DNA of 64,000 nt from Castor canadensis (lineage: Eukaryota; Chordata; Mammalia; Rodentia; Castoridae): assembly GCF_047511655.1 (NCBI RefSeq), contig NC_133397.1, positions 128,610,308 through 128,674,307 of the forward strand, given 5' to 3'. Positions 55,696 through 64,000 of the stretch are shown piece after piece. The notes beneath the pieces were generated by a model that saw only the letters and a program-made list of their open reading frames with translations, had not been told where the DNA came from and made no database searches. The translations under genes and the position numbers were made by a program. Numbering within the stretch: position 1 is the stretch's first letter; each line of letters starts with the position of its first letter.

Positions 55696-55795
55696 AACTG
55701 GCAAAGTCGTTTAAATGGTGGAGCGCCTGCCTAGCAATTGCAAGGCCCTGAGTTCAAATCCCAGCAGTGCCAAAAAAAGAAAATAGTTTAAATGT
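55696..55795 (+). repeat. ID-like SINE (younger)
   Basis: 'aatggtggagcgcctgcctag', 'caattgcaaggccctgag', 'ttcaaatcccagcagtgcc' followed by an A-rich tail. Confidence 0.85.
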
Positions 55796-56325
55796 AAGCA
55801 AAAAAAATTAAAAATCACATCCACAGAGAAGAGAATTTTCTTTAAGCTTATAATGCAATGAGCACATGTGACACTTCACCTAGATTCATTATTTGTTAAC
55901 ATTTTGCTACACTTGTGCTCTCTCTCTCTCTGAGTTGACAGTAACTTGCAGACATGGTGACATTTCACCCGAAAATCTTCAGCACACATTGCTTAAGAAG
56001 GAAGGCTTTCCACAACCTAGCGCAGTGCCAAATGACAGTGAATAAAATTCGACATCCTCTGATGGCCTTCACACCCGTGTCAACTTGGGAACTGGGGGAC
56101 ACTGCTCCAGCCCAGGCTGCTGGACATTCAGCTGGCCCTGCCTGACATGGGGATGTCCTCAGCAAAGAGGGCTCCCAAAGTGCTAAGAGTCCAGCAGTGG
56201 CATCATGGTAAGAATATTCGTATCACTACGGAAGTATTCAGAACGTACTGTAGGGCTGGGTGAATCAGAGGCTGTGCTGTGCTGGTAGAAACACGACACA
56301 CGCCACATCTAAAAGTCCAGTGAAC
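55796..56325. other. unique AT-rich sequence
   Basis: Includes a CT run at 55918-55931. Nothing else recognised. Confidence 0.4.
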
Positions 56326-56408
56326 AGGGCTGGCTCAATGGTAAGGTGCTCACCTTGCTGTGCACTGCCCTGGATTTAATCTTCAGCACTGCAAAAAAAA
56401 AAAAAAAT
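56326..56408 (+). repeat. ID-like SINE
   Basis: 'agggctggctcaatggtaagg', 'tgctcaccttgctgtgcac', 'ggatttaatcttcagcactgc', A15 tail. Confidence 0.8.
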
Positions 56409-57034
56409 CTAAAATGTGTGTGTAGAAAATATCACTAGAGGAAGTGAAGCTATAGTTTCTTATTTAAAAAAAAAAAACCCTAATTCCTATCTGTGTCCAC
56501 TAATGAAACCTGGAAACAACTGGTCAAGCACAATGTGTGTCACTAGACTGCATCTCTAGGGTGTCTTTCCCAGTAAACGGAACCCGGGTTCCTTGGAAAA
56601 GTGGAGGCCCTGGCACAGGAATTGCTCCCAAGCCTTAGGCACCATGGCAGACCAGGAAGCAAGGAAAACACAGGACGTGGAAGTCAACTTGCCAAGGCTG
56701 CCACTGTCCACAAATCAGACAATCTGAACATGAATTAGAACAACTGAATCCTGCTAAAAAACCACAAGTCCACAGCAATGATCCAAAGGGAAAAAATAAA
56801 CATCACTGTTCACTTTTGGATGATCCCAGGGAACCAGCTCATTATTCTGAGAATTGGAAAGTAAAGACCTGACCCTTGTCATATAAACTGAACCGTAGGG
56901 ACACCAAATAGTGGACAGAGAGGGTATTCCTTTTCATAGGCATTCCTCATTCCTTTTCATCCGGCAGTGATGAAGAAGGAAGCCCTTGAAGAAATCCATC
57001 TGGCCGATGATGACAGTGCACCACACACCGAGTG
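56409..57034. other. unique sequence
   Basis: Nothing recognised. Confidence 0.4.
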
Positions 57035-57405
57035 GCTGAAGACAACAGACATGACTGCCTCACAGTTCTGGAGGCTGAAAAACATCTGAAGCTTCTGGAA
57101 TGTGCTTCCCTTCTGCTTCCATCGTCTGGGGGTTGCCAGCAATCCGTGACGCTCCTTGGCTTGTAGACTCATCACGCCAGTCTTGGCCTCTGGTCACATG
57201 GCTCTCTTCTTGATGTGTCTGTGTTCCAGTTCTCCTCTTAGAAGTTTGGCCTTAGGGCTGACTCTCATCCAGCATGAATTCATTTTAACCTGATAATGTC
57301 TGCCCAAAACCTCTTTCCAAGTTAGGACACATTTATAGGAACACAGGATTAGGATATCAACATAAATTCAACCCATGGTAATCATCAAAGACAGCTAATA
57401 TCACA
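57035..57405 (+). repeat. MLT-type MaLR LTR
   Basis: 'tgcctcacagttctggaggc', 'gggttgccagcaatccgtgac', 'ctccttggcttgtagactc', 'gtcacatggctctcttcttg', 'catgaattcattttaacctg', 'tcaacataaattcaacccatg' in standard order. Confidence 0.75.
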
Positions 57406-57516
57406 AATGGAAAGGCAGAGGACATTCCGCATTTCCTGACAAGAGCGTAAGATGGCTTCCTGTGAAGCTGTAATGCCAAAAAATGCACCCACGATTTCAG
57501 GAAAACAAAATACTGT

Positions 57517-57603
57517 GGGTGGCTTAGGAGTGTGGCTCAGCGGTACACCCCTTGCCTAGCATGTACAAGGCCCCGGTGTGATCCCCAGCACCACAGAAAA
57601 AAA
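57517..57603 (+). repeat. ID-like SINE
   Basis: 'ggagtgtggctcagcggtac', 'cccttgcctagcatgtacaag', 'gtgtgatccccagcaccac', A-tail. Confidence 0.88.
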
Positions 57604-57687
57604 TGACAACGACAAATCCAGAATGTGGGAAGCTCTACAGGACAGATGATGTTATTTCAACAAATAAATTGCAAGGAAAAAGTGACA

Positions 57688-57784
57688 TGATGGAGTCTGC
57701 CTGTAATCCCAGCACTTGGGAGGACAGTGGGCTCACGGCCACGCTAGGTTCTACAGCAAGACCCTATTTCAAAAGCAAAAAACG
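57688..57784 (+). repeat. B1-like SINE
   Basis: 'gcctgtaatcccagcacttgg', 'gctaggttctacagcaagac', 'cctatttcaaaagc'. Confidence 0.82.
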
Positions 57785-57878
57785 AATCCTTAACTTACAG
57801 GAAAGCGTCATGGGATAAAAGACACAAGGTGTGGGGTGGGAGGAGAGCGAGGGGGTCAGGTACGGAGCAGGATTGGCC

Positions 57879-57917
57879 TTGTCGATCAATGAGCTTTTTT
57901 GTCGATCAATGAGCTTT
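57879..57917. repeat. 20-bp perfect tandem duplication
   Basis: ttgtcgatcaatgagcttt occurs at 57879-57897 and 57899-57917. Two units only. Confidence 0.95.
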
Positions 57918-58597
57918 GGCGTTGGGCATTATAATTTCTATATGCTGACATTTTGGAGCTTATCAAGTTAAAAACAATTAAACTGCAATGTGCTGAGTTA
58001 ATGCCTCCCGGCTTGGGGCACCATCAAAATCTACCTCCTTCCCAGCCCCACAGAGATCAAAGGGATCCAGACACTTTTCCAGGAAATTAAGTTTTCAAAA
58101 TCACCCCCTCCAACCCGACGGTCCGTGGAGCCCTTTTGTTTGTGGTCAGCAAATGGCTAGCCGACTATTTTTTATTAGGCATAAAAGGACTTTTTCAAAC
58201 CTCCTTTCTTATAGAAGTGCTATGCATGAACCGAGTAAAAACAAGTGTTTAAAAATGCAGAAAAGGTAAAGCACTCCTTCCCAGCTCCACTCCCCAGTTT
58301 CCTCTGTTCCAAGTTTCTTGTGAATCACTCTGGATATTTTTCTAAGCATATAAAAAATAAACATGATTTGGAACCTTTCTCTAGATACTTCCTGCAATCA
58401 ACTTTTTAGCATTTTTCACCCAGAGACGTTTTCCTAGCAATTATAGGTCTTTTTGTTTGTTTGTTTGTTTGACGGTGTGGAAATATATATGTATTGCATA
58501 TTTATACATGTATGTGTGTATGCATACATTTGATATTTCCAACTTATTTATATTACATTCCAACCTATTTTAACCCGGTTCCCAACTGGCTGGCATT
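57918..58597. other. unique AT-rich sequence
   Basis: Includes a TTTG repeat at 58450-58471. No gene recognised. Confidence 0.45.
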
Positions 58598-58687
58598 TTT
58601 TTTGTTTTTTGGCAGCACTGGGATTTGAACTTAGGGCCTCACACTTGCTAGGTAGGCGCTCTACCACTTGAGTCAGTCCTCCAGCCC
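58598..58687 (-). repeat. ID-like SINE
   Basis: T-rich tail, 'gcactgggatttgaacttagg', 'gcttgctaggtaggcgctc', 'taccacttgagtcag', 'tcctccagccca' on the - strand. Confidence 0.88.
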
Positions 58688-59412
58688 ACAGCAGGCATTT
58701 TCCCAACTGTTTCCTCTTCCTGTGCAGCACATCTCCAGGTGCACACATAAGAATGAAAACAAACTTTTAATTCTCTTTTCTCAAGAAAACCCCACTTTCA
58801 TTTTTCCACCTCGGGCCAGGAAACATGGTCTGAAACACTGGCACAGCAGATGTCCTGCACTTGACCGCATGCCATGAGCCACCGGGGACAGGTGGAGGCC
58901 GGGCTGAGGCTCTGCAGAGCAGGACCCATCCCCATAATTCTCTGTAGGTCTCCCCAGTTTCCGAGAGGTGAGGCATCAGTGCCCAGAGACGCACCTGCCA
59001 CTGTCGTCGGTAAGTTCAAAGCCATGGGTTTTGAAAGAAAGATTCTGAGCTGGAGGGACCTACATGCAGATGGACCCCAGGCAGAAAGTGAGGTCACTAA
59101 GAGGCCAGTGTGGACCAGAGCCTGTGGCACACACTGCCCTCTACGTGGGTAACCAGAGTAAGCTTTCACTTTAGTTTATTCTCTTTTTAAAAACATGAGG
59201 TGTGTTTAATCCCCTGGAGTTTCTTGGTGTCAGCAGCACTGTGTGGGACTTTTTTGTGGGGCATCTCTTGTGAGGTGTGAGGATTTTCTGGCAGGGAGGA
59301 GAGGCAATTTGTGTAACCCAGACACAAACAAATATACTTTGCTTCAACAATGTTTTCAGTGTCACTGAAGATGCATGATAAATCAGGCGGACCGCTATAG
59401 AAAAGTATTCTT
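58688..59412. other. unique sequence
   Basis: No gene recognised. The 123- and 92-codon frames overlap on opposite strands. Confidence 0.45.
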
Positions 59413-59497
59413 GGGCTGGCCAAGTGGCTCAAGTGGTGGAGTGCCTGCTTAGCAAGCGTGAGGCCTGAGTTCAAACCCCAGTACTGTAAAAGAAGTT
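59413..59497 (+). repeat. ID-like SINE (near-consensus)
   Basis: 'ggctggccaagtggctcaag', 'tggtggagtgcctgcttagc', 'aagcgtgaggcctgag', 'ttcaaaccccagtactg': the cleanest tRNA-like half in the window. Confidence 0.9.
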
Positions 59498-59501
59498 TTC
59501 G

Positions 59502-59617
59502 TTGAGCTAGGTGCAGTGGCTCACGCCTGTAATCCCAGCTATTTGGGATGTAGAGATTGGCAGGATCTCAGTTGGAGGCCAACCCAGGCAAAAAGTTAGA
59601 TCCTATCCCAAAACACA
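59502..59617 (+). repeat. B1-like SINE
   Basis: 'taggtgcagtggctcacgcc', 'tgtaatcccagctatttggg', 'tagatcctatcccaaaac'. Confidence 0.88.
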
Positions 59618-59735
59618 TTCCAAGCATGGTGGTGTACATCTGTAATCCCAGCTACCTGGGAAGACATAGACAGGAGGACTGCCATTCGAGGCTGGCCTAG
59701 GCAAAAATGGGAGACCCTATCTAAACAATAGCATA
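59618..59735 (+). repeat. B1-like SINE
   Basis: 'agcatggtggtgtacatctg', 'taatcccagctacctggg', 'cgaggctggcctaggcaaaa', 'gagaccctatctaaac'. Confidence 0.88.
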
Positions 59736-59759
59736 ACAGTGTTGTTAATGCAGTATCCT

Positions 59760-59845
59760 TTGGGGCCAGGCTGGGGCTCAGTGGGAGAGTGTGTACCTGG
59801 CATGCACGAGGCCTGGGTTTGAGCCACAGCACTGCCACCAACAGA
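59760..59845 (+). repeat. ID-like SINE
   Basis: 'ccaggctggggctcagtggg', 'gtgtgtacctggcatgcac', 'ggcctgggtttgagccacagc'. Fourth SINE in a 430-base run. Confidence 0.82.
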
Positions 59846-60730
59846 TTGGTAAGGAAAATAAAAAGCCAAACTCTCTCCTGTTGACGGTTTCAGTGAAGCT
59901 CTTGCCAGCCAGCCTCTTGTTGGAATTAAAGACACACGAGAGGCAGAAAATCTTGACAAGGCAATTTCTTTTGATCAAAAGGGTGCAGGCGTGTGCTCAC
60001 TCCAGCTGACACAATGGCTGACAGTGGCTCCTCCCCATGTCCCTGACGCAGTTGTACCTGCCCTTCACCTGGGAGCTGTCCAGGTCAAAGACTCACAACC
60101 TTTCTCAATTGGCTCAAAAGCCTGGGGGGGTGGGTTAGGGCCCGTAATTTGGGGGAAAGGGGGCTGTCTGTACAACAATCCAGAAGAGGAAACAGGAACC
60201 CTTTAGACAATGCAAGTCGCCTAAGATGGCGACCTGAGGAATTCTCAGTAATCTGAGAGGGTGACACATGCTTTGATAGAAAAGATCGTTTTTCTTGCAC
60301 TCTGACCAGGATAACGTCCAGCCATCCTTTGTGAGGAGAGACCCATGAGACCGCAGGGAAAGGGACCTGGAGTCAGGCCCTGCCCCACCGTGGTGATCTG
60401 AGTTTCCTGTCCAACTGCACAGTGAGGATCAGGACTTGGGCAAAATGCACAAAAGCTGGTTATTCAAAGAAGAAAAACGATTACGTTTCTGATGTTCAAA
60501 GATAGACAAATGTTTATGTAGTTTCTCCTTGTCTCCCTGAATACGATGTTTGGAATTGCTCCCTACTGCTTTTAACTCCCTCAGTGACATTGCCATCCAA
60601 CGTTACCAGAAGACAGCATGCGTTTATTCTGGAGGGACAGATAAAGTTCTTCCTCACCTGACGACTCTAACGCGTCCGTAATGGCTCAATAAGAAAGGCT
60701 ATTAAAAAGAAAACATTATTTAATGGAACC
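59846..60730. other. unique sequence
   Basis: Nothing recognised. Confidence 0.45.
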
Positions 60731-60922
60731 CGAGGTGGGCACCAGTGCCTCATGCCTGTAATCCCAGCTATTCAGGAGGCAGACATCAGGAGGTTCGTGG
60801 AAGTGCTAGCCCAGGCAAATAGTTCTGTGAGACCGTATCTCAAAAACACCCACTGGTGGAGTAGCTCAAGGTGTAGGCCCTGAGTTCAAGCCCTGGTACC
60901 GGAAAAAAAAAAAAAAAAAAAA
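60731..60922 (+). repeat. composite SINE (7SL-like plus ID-like)
   Basis: In forward order: B1-like half ('catgcctgtaatcccagc', 'tattcaggaggcagac', 'gtgagaccgtatctcaaaaac'), then ID half ('ctggtggagtagctcaagg', 'gccctgagttcaagccctgg') and an A20 tail. Shows the sense structure of the family. Confidence 0.92.
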
Positions 60923-61275
60923 GCTGGGAGCACAGGTGACAGCCTGCAGGGAAAGATTGAATCTTGAGGAAAGGTGGCAGTCTGAGAAGAGGTCAGGATG
61001 AGTGGTTAGGAGTTGAGGCTGCTCTGGGTTTTGGTATTTCATCCACCACACAAGACTAGCCATGTGTCCTTCAGGAAAACTTTCTGAACTTCCCTTGAGG
61101 AATTGCCATCAAGATGCACAAGGGGGTTTTCTATGCTCAAAGGAGGGATTGGTGGGATTAGATTTAAGAGAGTTGGTTACAGAGGTGGACACTGGGGTGG
61201 AACCAACATTGTTGCCCTGCAGCAAAGGTGCAGCAGCCCAGGAGGTGAAACAGAGGGAGCTGCAACACCAGCAGC
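60923..61275. other. unique sequence
   Basis: Nothing recognised. Confidence 0.4.
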
Positions 61276-61317
61276 TCACGGTCACGGTCACGGTCACGGT
61301 CATGGTCACGGTCACGG
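61276..61317. repeat. hexamer tandem repeat (TCACGG) x7
   Basis: Seven contiguous six-base units, one with a C-to-T change (TCATGG). Frames across it give alternating Val-Thr or Gly-His dipeptides, so nearby 88-134 codon frames are simple-repeat artefacts. Confidence 0.95.
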
Positions 61318-62439
61318 GAACCTTCGGAATGAGGAAGGCTGGAGTCCTGCTTGGCTCTGCTCTGCTCCGGCCCAAGCATCTCCAGTCATATTTTCATAGC
61401 TACAGTTTGTCAGCAGAGTGCTTTCTCTTAAAATCCAAGTGCGATTTTGTCGCTGTCCTGCTTTAAGCTCTCTGGTGACCCCCGTTGCCCTCAGAGCAGA
61501 GTCTCAGACGATGTCCTCATGATGTAGCACTATCCTCTCCAGTCTGCTCCAGGGATGCTTAACTGACCCTCACAGTTCCAAACCACTGGCAGTTCCCAGG
61601 ACCGGTCCTCCAGATGCATCTTTCAATGTCCCCACCCCACACCTGTACCTGTCATCTTCCCCATCCTCTGGCCTTTCAGAGCCCCTGTCACAGCACTTCC
61701 TCCCTGCAATTGCTCCCAAGGGTCCCTTTCCTGTGTTCCAGGACAGTACGTCCCTCAAGGACACTGGTATTTTCCATGCGTTCAGCATCTCTCTTCCTGA
61801 TGGTGCTTCGTGAGTATGTGCAGGCTCGGTGGCCGGCTAGACAGTCACAGGGACACCTGACGAAGCCAAGTGCATTCAAAGAATGAGGATAGGAAGTGGA
61901 GGGCTAAGGGAAGAAGGACGGATGTCAAATACCTGAAGAAGACGAGAGGGGTTAGCCAGGAACAGACCATCATGAGAGGTGTTTTAGCTCGCCTCCAAGT
62001 CAAGACCTGCCATGAGGAAATGGGGCCGGTTTACCCTACCTCACCAGAAGGCGGAAGCCAGTCTCTGGTGTGAGGGAGGGGACCATGGTACACCGGAAGA
62101 AGCAGCTCTGGAAGACACTGGTGTGCTACACTTGGGTATGTTAATGGAGGGAGGGTGCCCTGCAGGGAAGAAAGAGATGCTTTCTGGTGACCTAAAGAAC
62201 TCTCTGGCCCTGAAGACTCTCGGGGATGCTGGGCGAGGCGCTCACCTAGACAGTGTTGTCACGGTCTGCAGCGGGGGTGTCACCATCTGCAGGTGCCTCC
62301 AGCTCTACAAGTCTCAATTCTCGTCTTGGCCATAGCACCACACAGTTTAGAAAACTAAACAGACTGACCTCTGACTTCCCTGCCTTAGCAGCTCCGGGGG
62401 ACTTGACCCATTCCAATTTACCTGTGGTGCCCGGTCCAC
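61318..62439. other. unique sequence
   Basis: Possible L2-like piece at 61680-61830. No gene recognised. Confidence 0.4.
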
Positions 62440-62530
62440 TTAATTATTCCACTGGGAAAGGAAAGAGGGACACAGAGAGGTTATGTGACCTGTTTTGCAG
62501 GTAATCGTAATAAGGCAGAATCTTAATGAA
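62440..62530 (-). repeat. MIR-like fragment
   Basis: 'ggacacagagaggttatgtgac' then 'ctgttttgcaggtaatcg' resembles the MIR core on the - strand. Confidence 0.5.
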
Positions 62531-62689
62531 ATAACTCCTGATTCCTAGGTGTTACATAAATGAGTTTTCAGGCCCCGTGATGAGTTCACAGGACAGGGTG
62601 TCCTATGAAGTTTCATGTTTTTTACCACTATTCCTTCACTCCGCATACAATTTTAAGAACACACCATGGCAGGGTGTGGTGGGCTGCGG

Positions 62690-62875
62690 GGCAGGCTTTG
62701 AAATGTAGACCGCCTGTGTCACCTGAAAAGAGCCACTTGCTCTGCTTCCTGTTTTAGTTTTCATTTCCCCATCTTTCTGTTTCCTCACCGGTAAATGCAT
62801 AAAGTAGGATTAATGCCACAGGGTTATTGTAAGGGACACAGTAAGTGACTAATAAGCACCAGCTGGTATCATCTG
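62690..62875 (+). repeat. MIR SINE
   Basis: 'tttcctcaccggtaaatgc', 'ttaatgccacagggttattg', 'taagggacacagtaagtgac', 'taataagcaccagctggtatc' follow MIR order. Confidence 0.75.
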
Positions 62876-64000
62876 TGCCAGATGAGGAAGGAATAAAGAG
62901 AACAGAGTCCCCTTTCCAGTGGGAAGGTACAGAGCAGTGAGCTTCAGACTGCTTCTGTGCCACCTCAGGAGTTCTTCACAGAGAACCTGGGCTGGTGTAG
63001 GGGATGGAGGTGACACCACTGGGTCTAAAGAACCACATACACCCAAAAGCAGGCTCCTGTGCTGCTGTCTGTGGTCCTGAAACACAACTCACAAGTCTCT
63101 AGAAAAGAGGGGTGGGGTGAAGGTCACACCCCCTGGCCCTACATACATCTCTGTCCCCCAAAACCCCTCTGTGGCCAGTGCTCCCACCCACTGAAGTTGG
63201 ATGAATTGTTGACACCCCTTTGAGTCATTACATTCCTAATCTCTGAAGACGGGTCATTCCCACCCCCATGGGGTCATGGGGGCGCCATGCTACACACGTA
63301 ACACTTCTCCATATGACACCTGCACAACGAACACAGCCAGAAAAGGACCAAAAGAGGCAGTAAAAACACTTTTCATGCTGAGCTAATTACCAGTACAGTC
63401 ACTGGACACCCCGCTCCCCCAAGTTCTCTAGAGGCAAAGTGCAGAGACCCAGGGGCGTCACACAGTTTCTTTTCACAACGATCCAAATTTTCCTGGGGCC
63501 AGGGTCAGCACTTGTACCAACCCCACCACCTCTGCCATTGCTAATTCTGCTCTTCCTTTCTGGCAGTCCTCAGGCTAGGACAGGGCTGGGCTAGGACTCC
63601 CCAAGGTCACAGCTCTTCTGATAGATTGCTCAAAGGGTTCTCTTGCTATTCCAACTGAGACTCTTAATGTCCAAGGATTTGGGATGGAGTCCCAGTGGAC
63701 GCTGGGCCAAGGGACAGAGGAGCCCTTCCCTCCCCCCAAATCTTCCTTCCATGCCTTTCTCTGTTCTTTCTCATAAGCAGACACAGGCAATCCATCTCGG
63801 TTCCATGATGAAGTCTGGCCTCCATTGGGCCTCCCAGGGAAGGGGCACTGCATTTGTTCTCTTTCTGGGTGTTGGAATTTTATCTTACATCCTTTATCTC
63901 AGCTATGTACCCAACACACTCATCAGGGAACTCTCCCAGCAGCCCACAAGGTGGGCAGAACTCCCGAAGGCAGGCAGCTGGCCACTGGGCTCCCTTGGTG
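62876..64000. other. unique sequence to window end
   Basis: No exon, RNA or repeat that I can support. Likely still within the long BCAR3 5' intron if the synteny is right. Confidence 0.4.

Noticed and set aside
61062-61466. 134-codon frame with Val-Thr repeats
   Set aside because: The repeat section is the TCACGG hexamer array; the flanks have no recognisable homology.
1-64000. CRISPR arrays, operons, prophage or other prokaryotic systems
   Set aside because: Introns, SINEs, LTRs and CpG islands show mammalian nuclear DNA; no direct-repeat/spacer arrays are present.

Overview
This is a mammalian nuclear window, most likely from a rodent. The support is spliced exons with GT-AG introns, CpG-island promoters, L1 and MIR/L2 fossils, and abundant short SINEs made of 7SL (B1-like) and tRNA-derived (ID-like) units, alone or fused. 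The tRNA-like half (its '-gtggctcaagtggtagag-' core and '-gagttcaaaccccagtac-' end) looks most like SINEs I associate with beaver (Castor). That species guess is weak and comes from memory only.

Layout. 1 to about 1.86 kb is unique AT-rich sequence ending at poly(A) signals. By synteny with human 1p22.1 (GCLM, DNTTIP2, tRNA-Arg-TCT, BCAR3) it may be the end of the GCLM 3' UTR, which is an inference. 1.9-5.3 kb is intergenic with old LTR, L1 and SINE pieces. 5.3-16.7 kb holds the one clear protein gene, DNTTIP2, on the + strand: a CpG-island promoter, seven coding exons and a 3' UTR with poly(A) signals, giving about 763 residues. 16.7-22.7 kb is a repeat-rich spacer with a U6 snRNA pseudogene. 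22.7-24.06 kb is a second strong CpG island. It holds an intron-containing tRNA-Arg(TCT) gene on the - strand and a likely first-exon donor on the + strand that I attribute to BCAR3 by synteny. 24-64 kb contains no convincing coding exon. It reads as the long 5' intron of BCAR3, filled with MaLR LTRs, hAT fossils, MIR/L2, L1 fragments and SINEs. The best-preserved repeat is a 5'-truncated L1 near 42.35-43.34 kb with a 15-bp target-site duplication.

The recognised genes are housekeeping. DNTTIP2 is a nucleolar small-subunit processome factor with a C-terminal Fcf2 domain, and the tRNA decodes AGA arginine codons. I see no new biological system. The points most worth a second look are: a 117-codon reading frame overlapping the DNTTIP2 start across the first splice junction; a tandem (NAGNAG) acceptor at DNTTIP2 exon 2; a 39-bp segment near 17.3 kb that reappears inside a SINE 1.5 kb away; and a degenerate tRNA-Asp-like motif beside the DNTTIP2 promoter. 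All ORFs beyond 17 kb look like chance frames or repeat-derived frames.
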